Shown here: piece by piece, positions 1-7,538 of the stretch | Layout of the letters: each line of letters starts with the position of its first letter | How positions within the stretch are numbered: position 1 is the stretch's first letter | Origin: a virus | Virus record (IMG/VR): IMGVR_UViG_3300008448_000192 | Span: 1-42,648 of that record | Reading direction: 5' to 3' (one strand) | Length of the DNA: 42,648 nucleotides | Program-made: the position numbers and the translations under genes | The notes under the pieces: generated by a model | Told to the model about the DNA's origin: nothing | The model's database searches: none | Seen by the model: the letters and a program-made list of their open reading frames with translations, nothing else

Positions 1-150
1 ATGGTTGCAAGAGCAGACAAGAGCCTCTTCGGTGTTCGGGCCTACAAGCAAGCCGTCCCATTCAACACACCAATGCCAACCCTGATCCCACTCTTCGGGG
101 GTGAGATCCTGTCCTGTGCTGTTGAGTTCAATGTAGCGTTCACGATTCAT
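1..150 (-). CDS. Small phage protein, 3' part outside window
   Basis: An open frame starts with ATG at 150 behind GGAAG and is still open after 50 codons at the window edge, so the C-terminus is missing. The visible protein contains the segment GWHWCVEWDGLLVGP followed by several cysteines. This resembles small phage proteins with a G-W-H-x-C-x-E-W-D-G-L-L pattern, whose function I do not know. It overlaps the end of the preceding gene by 11 nt, as is usual for this tightly packed block. No function is proposed. Confidence 0.65.
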   Translation of the reverse strand, partial: MNRERYIELNSTGQDLTPEEWDQGWHWCVEWDGLLVGPNTEEALVCSCNH

Positions 151-469
151 TTAAGTCTTCCTTCGGTATGTTATAGTAACTCATGTATGGAGAAAAGTCA
201 ATATTGTTTTTCTTGAGTGTTTCTTCAAGATGCACTATATGCATCGACATCCGAAATACAAACTCACGAATTTCTTCCTCTTTCCACTTGTCCCGAATCC
301 TATCTGCCGCATCCAAAATTACATCACTCATACGAGGGGAACAATTGCGCTGCTCATGCCGTTCGTAGATCATCTTATCTATAATTTCAGGCTGACCAAT
401 GCCTCGCTTGATCTTGTAGTATTCATCAAGGAACGGATCATTGGTCACATTGTCGTAGTCATCAGTCAT
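140..469 (-). CDS. Hypothetical protein, 109 aa
   Basis: Not recognised. The ATG at 469 lies 7 nt after a strong AGGAGG, so I chose it over the ATG pair 29 codons upstream, which would extend deep into the preceding gene. The protein is charged, with a predicted helical C-terminal half (IREFVFRMSMHIVHLEETLKK) and no membrane segment. It overlaps the upstream gene by 8 nt, implying translational coupling in the middle-gene operon downstream of the deaminase-like gene. Confidence 0.65.
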   Translation of the reverse strand: MTDDYDNVTNDPFLDEYYKIKRGIGQPEIIDKMIYERHEQRNCSPRMSDVILDAADRIRDKWKEEEIREFVFRMSMHIVHLEETLKKNNIDFSPYMSYYNIPKEDLNES

Positions 470-692
470 TACCGTGCCTCCTAAAGTATCCAAGCAATCC
501 ACCGTGATCCCAAGACTCTTGGCGTAGTTCATCAGCTTCTCGTATAGCTTCATCACGCTCCTTGCGGAGTTCCTTTATATACGCGACCACCTGATTAAAG
601 ACATCCTCAGTCACACTGAATTGCATGAACCGAGACTTGTATGCCAAGAAGCGATCAAGAATATCCACACCGTTTGAATCTATATCAGGCAT
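462..692 (-). CDS. Hypothetical coiled-coil protein, 76 aa
   Basis: Not recognised. It starts with ATG at 692, six bases after AGGAG. The C-terminal half is a heptad-like charged helix (YIKELRKERDEAIREADELR), suggesting a coiled coil. It overlaps the end of the upstream 163-aa gene by 8 nt and the start of the next gene by 8 nt. This position in a coupled string suggests co-translation with the nucleotide-metabolism genes. Confidence 0.65.
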   Translation of the reverse strand: MPDIDSNGVDILDRFLAYKSRFMQFSVTEDVFNQVVAYIKELRKERDEAIREADELRQESWDHGGLLGYFRRHGND

Positions 693-1176
693 GCTTATCT
701 CCTAGGATTTTTCTAAGTGCTTCTTCTTCTTGGAGCCAATCAAGATAGGCTTCATCGTTATTATTCTGAAAACAATCAAGCAACTCTGTCTTTGTTCTAC
801 GCCCAAACCACGCCTCTTCAGGCACATTGGGTTTATCATTACTGCCCTCTAACTGATAGACATAAGCCATATCAATATGATAGTCCTGATAAACCTTTAC
901 TGTATAGCGGTCTTTAAAATTAGCGGGATTGATTTCAATCTTCTTATAAGGGACAAAGAACTGGCGTACTGCTTTCTTCATTACATAACGAACCCATTTA
1001 ATATCTTCAAACGGTAGTGGGCTGCTATCAGTATACCAGTTACCAATACTGTAGGCTTGTTCGTCTACTGCTTTGTATTCTGGACACATACAAAGCTTAT
1101 ATGGAATCGTCTGTCCATCCTTGGGACCACCGTTGAATACAACAATCTGTGGCTGTTCAGATATTTTGTTCAGCAT
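685..1176 (-). CDS. Hypothetical protein, 163 aa
   Basis: Not recognised. It begins at ATG 1176 behind GGAAGG and overlaps the end of the deaminase-like gene by 7 nt. The N-terminal part has a short beta-strand and glycine motif (IVVFNGGPKDGQTIP), followed by a region rich in aromatic residues and an acidic C-terminal helix. There is no signal peptide or transmembrane segment, so it is probably cytoplasmic. Proteins with this N-terminal GGPxDGQ pattern occur in phages without a known role. Confidence 0.65.
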   Translation of the reverse strand: MLNKISEQPQIVVFNGGPKDGQTIPYKLCMCPEYKAVDEQAYSIGNWYTDSSPLPFEDIKWVRYVMKKAVRQFFVPYKKIEINPANFKDRYTVKVYQDYHIDMAYVYQLEGSNDKPNVPEEAWFGRRTKTELLDCFQNNNDEAYLDWLQEEEALRKILGDKHA

Positions 1177-1520
1177 ATAATCTTACCTTCCTCGTTAGAG
1201 TAAACGATTCGATCAAACACATGGGAACACCAAGGCATACAGAACTTGCACGGCCTAGCCATTCCTAATCTACCTGTCTTACTAAATCTAAAGTTATAAA
1301 GAACCATCTTATCATGTGGTGTCTTTATCTTTCGGAAGGCATCCAACTCAGAATGAAGATATGGATACATGTACCCATACTCAGCAGTCTTAGGATGAGT
1401 CTTCCAATTGTTAGTACCCAGAGCAAGCAGCCTATTCTTTCTAACGATCAACGATATATGCGCCCTGTCTCTATCGACAGTCGATGCAATATGTTTAGCT
1501 AGATCAATCCACTGTTCCAT
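1170..1520 (-). CDS. Deoxycytidylate-deaminase-like zinc enzyme
   Basis: The likely role is zinc-dependent deamination of a cytosine nucleotide, most plausibly dCMP to dUMP. The 116-aa product carries the two hallmarks of the cytidine/dCMP deaminase fold. One is H56-S-E58 (zinc ligand and proton-shuttle glutamate); the other is P90-C91-x2-C94 (two zinc-binding cysteines). The start is ATG at 1520, 6 nt after GGAAGG, overlapping the thyX end by 17 nt; a longer upstream reading would lie inside thyX. Coupling to ThyX fits a route dCMP to dUMP to dTMP. It is short for a dCMP deaminase, so a related cytidine or base deaminase is possible. The family is fairly certain; the substrate is inferred. 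Confidence 0.78.
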   Translation of the reverse strand: MEQWIDLAKHIASTVDRDRAHISLIVRKNRLLALGTNNWKTHPKTAEYGYMYPYLHSELDAFRKIKTPHDKMVLYNFRFSKTGRLGMARPCKFCMPWCSHVFDRIVYSNEEGKIIC

Positions 1521-2160
1521 TAAGAGCCTTCCAAGACATTGGGAACGCCTGAGCACATGCATCATCAAGACACATGGCAACCTGTCGGCATTCGTTCTGA
1601 GCATGGGCATCAAGCCGTAGCTGGCACACACGGGCAAAGCCGTACAGAGAACCCGTCCAGTACCACTCAGTCATCATAGACTGAGGAAGCACGGCACGGG
1701 CTTGCTCCGGGCATACACCGTTGGCAAGCATGAGGCTATAGGTCAACATACAATAACGCATGGCATCTTCAAAGATATCTTGAGACTCCAAAGGATCATC
1801 GACTAGATCATCCATAGATCCCTGCTTCTTGTTTTCAGCCTTCTTTCTCCAGTTACCATCTGGACTCCAGAAGGTTGGATCATAGTCAACATAGCGGCGG
1901 CTTACTTCATTCCAAGCAAACCCGACCTGATGCTTCTGCAACTGTCGGGCAACAAAGATAGGAGCCTTGATTCTAAATTGTAGAGTACAATGAGCGAAAG
2001 GACTCCAGTGATTATGCTTTGCCAAGTACTTGATAAGCTTACTATTCTGCTCTTCTGTGTAGTTGGCAGCTTCTTTGCTGAACGACACTCTAGCAGCATC
2101 AACAACCGTGTTGTCTGTTCCCATCTTGTCGATCAACTCAACTGAAATATTTTCGTACAT
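1504..2160 (-). CDS. thyX: Flavin-dependent thymidylate synthase ThyX
   Basis: ThyX methylates dUMP to dTMP using methylenetetrahydrofolate and reduced FAD. The 218-aa length fits the family. The ThyX signature region is RQLQKHQVGFAWNEVSRRY at residues 72-90. The usual RHR of the RHRx7S motif is replaced by KHQ, a variant I associate with phage enzymes, while the following NE-x-SRRY is intact. The start is ATG at 2160 after AAGGAG. It lies just downstream of an intrinsic terminator that follows rusA, and its 3' end overlaps the deaminase-like gene, so the two probably act as one dTMP-supply unit during phage replication. Confidence 0.95.
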   Translation of the reverse strand: MYENISVELIDKMGTDNTVVDAARVSFSKEAANYTEEQNSKLIKYLAKHNHWSPFAHCTLQFRIKAPIFVARQLQKHQVGFAWNEVSRRYVDYDPTFWSPDGNWRKKAENKKQGSMDDLVDDPLESQDIFEDAMRYCMLTYSLMLANGVCPEQARAVLPQSMMTEWYWTGSLYGFARVCQLRLDAHAQNECRQVAMCLDDACAQAFPMSWKALNGTVD

Positions 2161-2172
2161 GATTCTCCTTTT

Positions 2173-2207
2173 GAAAAAAGGAAAGGGGATTTCTCCCCTC
2201 TCCCTTT
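2173..2207 (-). terminator. Intrinsic terminator after rusA
   Basis: On the minus strand a purine-rich arm (AAAGGGAGAGGGG) pairs, with one bulged G, to CCCCTTTCCTTT across an AGAAAT loop. Six T residues follow immediately. It overlaps the rusA stop codon and ends about 13 nt before the thyX start, so it would end or attenuate transcripts between the two genes. Confidence 0.75.
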
Positions 2208-2577
2208 AGTTAGATACTTCTAATGTGAAGTAACCATCTTCACCTTTATTAGCCCACTGTTTAGATACATAGAGTGATGTGATCTGAGAGTCATCCTTCC
2301 AGATCTTAGTATTCATTGTATCCAGAACAGCCTTAGCAAAGTTGTCTATGTCTGCCTTTGGCCATCCTCTTTCAGTAGACTTTGGTTGCTTTACATACAG
2401 TTCTATTGTTACTGATAGCTCACCCTCAAGGGCTTGCCAACTAGTACCAATAGTATCCCATACAATTTCAGAGGCTTTCTCTCTGAACTCTTTGTATGTG
2501 CCTGTATAGTATGCACCCCATTTACCAACCCGTGGTCTTGAAGCAGCCACGGGATTGATATTAAACTTCCAGTTCAC
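2206..2577 (-). CDS. rusA: RusA-family Holliday junction resolvase
   Basis: RusA endonucleases cut Holliday junctions as homodimers with magnesium. In this 123-aa protein the family core is clear: GWPKADIDNFAKAVLD around residues 71-86 gives D76 and D78, and IWKDDSQI around 92-99 supplies D95/D96, corresponding to the catalytic aspartates of the E. coli enzyme. The N-terminus (NPVAASRPRVGKWG) matches the conserved basic strand. It directly abuts the single-strand DNA-binding gene upstream. It probably replaces the T7 gp3 endonuclease in resolving branched replication or packaging intermediates. It ends in a terminator. Confidence 0.92.
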   Translation of the reverse strand: MNWKFNINPVAASRPRVGKWGAYYTGTYKEFREKASEIVWDTIGTSWQALEGELSVTIELYVKQPKSTERGWPKADIDNFAKAVLDTMNTKIWKDDSQITSLYVSKQWANKGEDGYFTLEVSN

Positions 2578-3114
2578 TTAGAATGGAAGGTCTTCGTCCT
2601 CAGTCTCTTCAACTTCGGGCGCAGACTTTGGGGTTGCTGCGCCAACAAACCCACCATCGACAGCACTAAAGCCACCGCCAGTAGATCCGGTCATGTTGTT
2701 GGCATTCTTCTCTACGATCTGGATACCATTAAGATAAACAGACAGACTGTTATCACGGGCGACAACAGCAGGGGCAAGCTTCAGTCGAACCTTGTCACCG
2801 CCAAATGGAACCGCATCAGTTTCCTGTGCAGCAGAGTCAACGCAAGGGAACTTACCCTGCTCTACATAGACACGGCTCTTAGCCTTGAGTGTCTTGACTC
2901 CATCCTTCTCCATGATACCATTGATCTTCTTAGCACCAGACTGCTTGAGCAACTCAGCGAGCTTCTTCTCAAGAGTCTTGTCCAGAAGAATCGTAATGTT
3001 ATGATTAGCAGAAGCCTCACCAAAAGCCGTGTCTGGCTTAAGGAGATTGCTCCACTTAACTTCAGAAACCTCAGTCACAAACTGAGGCATCTTCTTCATC
3101 TTCTTATTAACCAT
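2578..3114 (-). CDS. Single-stranded DNA-binding protein (gp2.5-like)
   Basis: A 178-aa protein resembling the ssDNA-binding proteins of T7-like phages (DUF2815-type). It has a beta-rich OB-like body (for example VKWSNLLKPDTAF and VRLKLAPAVVARDNSLSVYLNGIQIV) and a glycine-rich linker. The acidic tail ends EETEDEDLPF, like the protein-interaction tails of bacterial SSB and T7 gp2.5. It starts at ATG 3114, overlapping the previous gene by 8 nt, and is followed without a gap by rusA. The inferred role is coating of single strands during replication and recombination, and recruitment of replisome partners through the tail. Confidence 0.85.
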   Translation of the reverse strand: MVNKKMKKMPQFVTEVSEVKWSNLLKPDTAFGEASANHNITILLDKTLEKKLAELLKQSGAKKINGIMEKDGVKTLKAKSRVYVEQGKFPCVDSAAQETDAVPFGGDKVRLKLAPAVVARDNSLSVYLNGIQIVEKNANNMTGSTGGGFSAVDGGFVGAATPKSAPEVEETEDEDLPF

Positions 3115-3316
3115 TAGTGGTCTTATCCTTATTCATTTCGCCAGTGATTTGATTCACTTGCATGTTCAGGTCGTTAACAATAGCACTCAGACCGGAAGCA
3201 AGTCCGCTGAGATACGCAACTACGCTATCACTACGGATAGCAGGAACCATTTCCTGTGCGGGAGTGGTGGTAGCTTCAGTAACAACGCCATCAACCATTT
3301 CAGTTTCAGTATTCAT
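3107..3316 (-). CDS. Hypothetical protein, 69 aa
   Basis: Not recognised. The start is the ATG at 3316, after an AAAGGAG box about 10 nt upstream. A longer reading would run into the promoter-like element. The N-terminus is acidic and Thr-rich, followed by a helical amphipathic segment (VVAYLSGLASGLSAIVNDLNMQV). This is the first gene after a candidate phage promoter and is coupled by overlap to the ssDNA-binding gene, so it is probably expressed with replication genes. Confidence 0.6.
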   Translation of the reverse strand: MNTETEMVDGVVTEATTTPAQEMVPAIRSDSVVAYLSGLASGLSAIVNDLNMQVNQITGEMNKDKTTNG

Positions 3317-3329
3317 AATTTCTTTTCTC

Positions 3330-3374
3330 CTTTCTGATATACAGTATATCTGTAGCCCCAACCATAGGGCTTAT
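3330..3374 (-). promoter_or_regulatory. Candidate phage RNA polymerase promoter, copy 3
   Basis: The minus strand reads CCCTATGGTTGGGGCTACAG (core TAGCCCCAAC on the plus strand at 3353-3362), followed by the palindrome GATATACTGTATATC. The ten-base core GTTGGGGCTA also occurs at 11339-11348 and 17009-17018 in the same orientation. Here it sits in a true intergenic gap upstream of the 69-aa, ssb and rusA block. That it is the promoter of the encoded T7-type polymerase is inference. Confidence 0.5.
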
Positions 3375-4031
3375 TTAAAGACTCATCATTTCAATATAGG
3401 GCTTGCCATCAACGACAACGCCACAACTAATTACGGGTTTCTTAATATGGTCTTCACCATACTTCATAGCAAGGTGCTTGCGATCAACACCACATCCAAC
3501 ATTCATTCCAAAGAGCGAATGCATTGGGCTAACTTGCCAGTTAATTCCGGCGCAAGAATGGTGATGACCAGCAACCACAGAAATACCCATACCTTTAGCA
3601 GTGTTGAAAGCAGGGTATAGACCGCCACCCCCAATACCATGATAATAAAACACATTATCAACAGTGTGGTTCTTAACCCAGTGCCAACTTGTATTATAAA
3701 TTTCATTGAAGCTCCTGATATAAAAGTCTGGAATACCAGCATCACCTGCTAGTCGGCGCACTCTATCATCATGGTTACCAACAGTAACAATCATGTTCTT
3801 GAATGCAGCCTTCCATTCTTTAATACATTCCATTGCTTGCTTGTATTCCGACACAGCACCGGGATGATCCGGGTGCTTAGTATGGAATGAGATACAATGG
3901 TGGTCGATCACATCGCCAATATGAATAACCTTGTCACACTTGTATTCCTTCTTGACATCCTTCACAAACTGAAGGTATCCATCTAGAACTGCGGGGAAGT
4001 GTGTATCCCCGATAATTAAAACTCTACTCAC
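3375..4031 (-). CDS. Calcineurin-like metallophosphoesterase
   Basis: A 218-aa metal-dependent phosphoesterase. The signature motifs appear in order: D9-T-H11 (GDTH), G39-D40-V-I-D43, G85-N86-H87-D88, H131 and the AGHHH cluster at 154-158. I chose the GTG at 4031 because AAGGAGG lies 7 nt upstream and it overlaps the preceding stop as GTGA; a longer frame to 4124 lies wholly in the upstream gene. The substrate is unknown and could be a nucleotide, a cyclic nucleotide or nucleic acid. The neighbours are replication genes, which favours a DNA or nucleotide role, but this is not shown. Confidence 0.88.
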   Translation of the reverse strand: MSRVLIIGDTHFPAVLDGYLQFVKDVKKEYKCDKVIHIGDVIDHHCISFHTKHPDHPGAVSEYKQAMECIKEWKAAFKNMIVTVGNHDDRVRRLAGDAGIPDFYIRSFNEIYNTSWHWVKNHTVDNVFYYHGIGGGGLYPAFNTAKGMGISVVAGHHHSCAGINWQVSPMHSLFGMNVGCGVDRKHLAMKYGEDHIKKPVISCGVVVDGKPYIEMMSL

Positions 4032-4225
4032 TTGCCGTCCTCCTTGAAGCAATCCCATCCACGCCGCTGCGCTTCTCTGCGCGCATCCGCCATCGTTGGC
4101 AGATGGTTGGCCTCGTTGTTGCACACTTCCCGCCTCGCCTCGTCGCGCTCTCGCAACGCATCAACGAGTTGATTGTTGAGACTCCGAATCATTTCGTTCA
4201 GGTATTCGCGCTCTTCTTCGCTCAC
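4028..4225 (-). CDS. Small coiled-coil protein, 65 aa
   Basis: Not recognised. The start is assigned to GTG 4225, which follows GGAGG by 8 nt and forms a GTGA overlap with the stop of the preceding gene; a GTG at 4258 has no ribosome-binding site. The protein is a charged helix (SEEEREYLNEMIRSLNNQ, then ALRERDEARREV), likely a coiled coil, with two cysteines. Its own stop forms another GTGA junction with the phosphoesterase, so the three genes look translationally coupled. Confidence 0.6.
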   Translation of the reverse strand: MSEEEREYLNEMIRSLNNQLVDALRERDEARREVCNNEANHLPTMADARREAQRRGWDCFKEDGK

Positions 4226-4413
4226 TTGCGCTTCCTCCGGTTGAATGAATCCTTCCACTGCTGAGCAAGGGAAGGAAGTCCATTGATTGAGGCGTAGACA
4301 TCAAGCTTACCATCAAAGTGATCCTTCTGTAGTTGATTCCAACTATCATAGAGATCACCCCAACGCCAATGCTTTCCATTAAGCATCTTGTTCGGTTTCC
4401 AGATCGTCTTCAT
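4222..4413 (-). CDS. Hypothetical protein, 63 aa
   Basis: Not recognised. It begins with ATG 4413, 5 nt after GGAGG, within the end of the previous gene (35-nt overlap). The protein is rich in Trp and Lys (MKTIWKPNKML, WRWGDLYDSWNQL, ending NRRKRK), basic and soluble, and could bind nucleic acid. It forms a coupled unit with the coiled-coil protein that follows. Confidence 0.6.
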   Translation of the reverse strand: MKTIWKPNKMLNGKHWRWGDLYDSWNQLQKDHFDGKLDVYASINGLPSLAQQWKDSFNRRKRK

Positions 4414-4639
4414 TATCTCCTCCAATATAGATATTAATATTCATGTTAGGCTGCGGTGGTATGTTCTTCAAAGAGAACTCCGTATACGCAGCGTTTAAAA
4501 AGATATCACTGAATGCTTCAGTAGCAAACCATAGCGATAACTTCTTACGCTTTTTCTTTGACAGAGCCAAAGCAGTAAATACTTTAACTGCTTCTTCCAT
4601 GTCACCTTCACTTGTTATTTTGTACACTTTGTCTTTCAT
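4379..4639 (-). CDS. Hypothetical protein, 86 aa
   Basis: Not recognised. The start ATG at 4639 overlaps the RNA polymerase stop as ATGA, so it should be translated with the polymerase. The first 60 residues are predicted helical and contain a basic patch (LSKKKRKKLSLW). The tail is acidic (GGDNEDDLETEQDA). No known motif or membrane segment. Being directly coupled to the polymerase could mean a role in transcription, but this is only positional. Confidence 0.6.
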   Translation of the reverse strand: MKDKVYKITSEGDMEEAVKVFTALALSKKKRKKLSLWFATEAFSDIFLNAAYTEFSLKNIPPQPNMNINIYIGGDNEDDLETEQDA

Positions 4640-7107
4640 TGAAAGAAGTACTCGGCATCTAAAACATTATCAATGTTGAATATGCCTACCTCTGGGGTCT
4701 CGGGCAATTCAATACCAATGTTTTGAATAAGTTCTTCTCGCATATCTGCTAACAGATTAGTGCTGTGCATCTTATGAAACTCCTCATTAGTAAAGGCTCT
4801 CATAAGATTGACATCTGGAGCAGGACAACCATAAGAGTCGTGGATCATGCTGAACTGAGTGATACCTGAATCAATCATTCGCTTGATGGTAGACCACATA
4901 TGACTCGCATCCAACGAGTGTATGTAATTTGGAGAGATAGCCAGATTAACTGAGCTTCCATCTATTGTTTCCTTATCTGGCGCACCAAAGTGCAGCTCTT
5001 TCATGTCGAACAGTTTGGCAACTGATCGTCTGGTTAATATTTCATAGTACTGGTGAACAACCTTAAAGCCACATGGTGTAGTCCACTCAACATTCTTACC
5101 AACTTCAGAGAACATATCAGCTGTAACCTTGAGCCAAGCCTTACCCTTATTAGGTTCAATCAGTGTACCCTTGAGGGCGCGGTCAATAAAGGAAGCAAGT
5201 TCCATAACTGCACCAGCAATCTGATCTTTACCTACCCAATCAAGATGTCCTTCAGTCTTACAGTATCTGCGAATACCGTAGAATGTTACACCATATGGGT
5301 CAGTCATCACTGCTCTCTTAACTACTGAGCGATCAATATCCCCTTCCCAATACTCAAGAAATTTACTTGCCCACCGCCCCTTATTACTGTCTTCTTCTTT
5401 TACAGCAATCATATTATCAGTCATGCTATCTGCAACAAACTGATATAGATCCTGTGGCTGTGCTGTCTTGACTAGATTAACCTGCTTAGCTAGAGCAGGA
5501 TCACGCATAAGCGCAGCCCAATGCTGTACACCATTGCAGGAACCATCCATCTGTACGGGAACCTGCGTCATACCATCAGTACGACACAGATCAAACACAG
5601 CAGCAAGTCTCTGGAAAGAAGGATTCTTTTTCTTCTTGTCCGACACCCATAGCTTGCGTGTCTCATACGGATCATCATTGATTCGTCTAAACATATCCAT
5701 ATTATCTTGTACCCACTTAGCTCGTTGATCAAAAGGAACTTTGTCCTGATCAAAGAGATTAGCGACATGTACCTGTAGCCAGTACTTACCAGTTGTGGTT
5801 TGCTTGCGCGGTTCGGCAAACATAATAAGACCACGATCAAAGTCAGATGCTTGTGGTGACAGTAGATCACATGCTGAGTTAGCACGACCACGAAAGTCAC
5901 AAGTAAAGATATGATAGAAGAACTTCTGAGGGATCAGATACTTAGCAAGCTGTAACCTGACAAGCATACGACCACGCAACTGTTCTTCTTTATACCAGTT
6001 ACTATAAGCCTCTTCCTTTTGAGCACACCATCTTGCTTGCTCTTCTTTAGTACCACTAGCAGGATATGTTTCAGCAAAGTCAAATGCTGAGAAGTCATAC
6101 GCAGGAAGATTAGCTTCCCGTGTATTATTCTTAAACAAGTTCTCCATTACTTCAAGTACTTTAGTATTGATAGTCCACTCAGTATGCATCATTGCATTAA
6201 GACCATCAAGCACAGTCTGTGATGGTGTACTACCATTCTGCTGTACCTTCTCATCCCACATTACATCTTTAAACTTCTGAACCACAGGCTTACGAACATA
6301 CTGGAGAAGATTACCTCCGCTGCTGGTAAGCGTGTGCTCAATAGGTGGAACAATCATAGGACGATAAAGCAATGCTGCCTTAGCAATAACATCTTGATGT
6401 CGCTTGTGCAACTCGCTAAGAATATCATCAGTAAAGGTAACAACTACTCGCTCAGTCCATCGCTTGCCTGTATGCTTACGAATATTCTTGAGCTGAATAA
6501 TCTCAGACATCTCTGCAATACGCAGCATGTGATGTCCAAAGTCTTCTCGTTGTTTCCTATTGAAGTTCTTCTTGTTTAGCGTACCCATCTTATAAGCAAA
6601 TGCTTTGCATCGCTTAGCAGTCCACTTCTTTTGGTAGTGAGATTGCTTAAGCCAATCCTCACGGAACTGTTTCTTAGCTTGCTGATAAGCAACAATCTCA
6701 ATTACCATCTCAGATATAACATGAGCAATATGCTGAGCAGTAGGCAGAGGAAAGAGATCTCCCTCATACTTACGCTCCCAGAAAGATGAGTTGAACCACT
6801 CAAGAATCAAAGCTCTGATAGTAATGTCAGCCATCTTTGCAGCACCTACTGCAAACAAAGGCGTAGCCCACTCAGGAGTCTTTCTATTCTCTGAGATAGT
6901 ATCAATCCACTGCTGATAGAAAGGAGTAAGATGAATAACACAAGCATCAATCAATGTCTGTTCTGGAATACCTTCATCGGGATTAGCATTGTATGCATCC
7001 CAATACTTATTCTCAGATAGAGCAAGCATCTCCTCTTCAGTAACGATCTGAAGGGTTGTTCTCTTCTCCTGTTCCGTCTTCGTCATCTGATTCCATAGTC
7101 TCGTCAA
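4636..7107 (-). CDS. T7-type single-subunit DNA-directed RNA polymerase
   Basis: The 823-aa enzyme transcribes phage genes from its own promoters. All catalytic motifs are present. The DFRGR motif is at 404-408. Motif A is MDGSCNGVQHW with D521. Motif B runs from R593 to G606 (RSVVKRAVMTDPYG) with K597 and Y605. Motif C is H756-D757 (MIHDSYG). The ISPNYIHSLDASH helix precedes motif C, and the C-terminus ends in a hydrophobic foot (YFFQ). The start is TTG at 7107, 6 nt after AGGAGG; the next ATG (7086) has no good ribosome-binding site. The specificity-loop region after GFKVV appears shorter than in T7, consistent with a different promoter. Length (T7 883 aa) and catalytic residues leave no doubt on family. 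Confidence 0.97.
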   Translation of the reverse strand: MTRLWNQMTKTEQEKRTTLQIVTEEEMLALSENKYWDAYNANPDEGIPEQTLIDACVIHLTPFYQQWIDTISENRKTPEWATPLFAVGAAKMADITIRALILEWFNSSFWERKYEGDLFPLPTAQHIAHVISEMVIEIVAYQQAKKQFREDWLKQSHYQKKWTAKRCKAFAYKMGTLNKKNFNRKQREDFGHHMLRIAEMSEIIQLKNIRKHTGKRWTERVVVTFTDDILSELHKRHQDVIAKAALLYRPMIVPPIEHTLTSSGGNLLQYVRKPVVQKFKDVMWDEKVQQNGSTPSQTVLDGLNAMMHTEWTINTKVLEVMENLFKNNTREANLPAYDFSAFDFAETYPASGTKEEQARWCAQKEEAYSNWYKEEQLRGRMLVRLQLAKYLIPQKFFYHIFTCDFRGRANSACDLLSPQASDFDRGLIMFAEPRKQTTTGKYWLQVHVANLFDQDKVPFDQRAKWVQDNMDMFRRINDDPYETRKLWVSDKKKKNPSFQRLAAVFDLCRTDGMTQVPVQMDGSCNGVQHWAALMRDPALAKQVNLVKTAQPQDLYQFVADSMTDNMIAVKEEDSNKGRWASKFLEYWEGDIDRSVVKRAVMTDPYGVTFYGIRRYCKTEGHLDWVGKDQIAGAVMELASFIDRALKGTLIEPNKGKAWLKVTADMFSEVGKNVEWTTPCGFKVVHQYYEILTRRSVAKLFDMKELHFGAPDKETIDGSSVNLAISPNYIHSLDASHMWSTIKRMIDSGITQFSMIHDSYGCPAPDVNLMRAFTNEEFHKMHSTNLLADMREELIQNIGIELPETPEVGIFNIDNVLDAEYFFQ

Positions 7108-7237
7108 GTATATCCTCCTGTTCGTCTACATATTCTTGACAAATCCAACAGAGCATTTCGTATGGGTCTTCTGTTCTTCGACAGTCACACACATACCCAT
7201 GCTCGTCACTATAGTAAGCACGATTACGCTTACACAT
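7037..7237 (-). CDS. Small cysteine-rich acidic protein, 66 aa
   Basis: Not recognised. ATG 7237 follows AAGGAG. It contains C-x-C and C-x2-C pairs (CDC, CWIC) plus an N-terminal cysteine, which might bind a zinc ion. A strongly acidic C-terminus (MESDDEDGTGEENN) follows. The last 71 nt overlap the RNA polymerase start in another frame, and the polymerase ribosome-binding site lies inside it. Such an acidic partner directly before the polymerase could be regulatory, but that is speculative. Confidence 0.6.
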   Translation of the reverse strand: MCKRNRAYYSDEHGYVCDCRRTEDPYEMLCWICQEYVDEQEDILDETMESDDEDGTGEENNPSDRY

Positions 7238-7246
7238 TGTTACTCC

Positions 7247-7528
7247 TTATCCGATATACCAATCATCATCGTCACCGTCATCATAGCCATCGTCATCGTC
7301 TTGAACTACTTCAATAGTATCAAGTGCCTTATCAAGTGCATGGCACAGTTCAAACAAACGCTCTACTAGTTCCTTATTACTAACCTCTCCGATAAAAACA
7401 TCATCCTTTAGATGGAAGAGACTATAGTGAACCTCACTAACCTCATCGGCAAAGGTCTTATAAAGAGTCAATTCTTCAACAACAACATTCTTTTTCTCAG
7501 TCTTCTTCTTAGTCTTCTTAGTAGCCAT
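7247..7528 (-). CDS. Hypothetical protein, 93 aa
   Basis: Not recognised. The start is ATG 7528, 6 nt after AAGGAG. A longer frame from 7558 would begin inside the DUF932 gene. The N-terminus is very lysine-rich (MATKKTKKKTEKKN), the middle is helical, and the C-terminus is a poly-aspartate stretch (DDDDGYDDGDDDDW). This bipolar charge pattern suggests a nucleic-acid or protein-binding scaffold. No motif identifies a function. Confidence 0.6.
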   Translation of the reverse strand: MATKKTKKKTEKKNVVVEELTLYKTFADEVSEVHYSLFHLKDDVFIGEVSNKELVERLFELCHALDKALDTIEVVQDDDDGYDDGDDDDWYIG

Positions 7529-7538
7529 AGTGTTCTCC

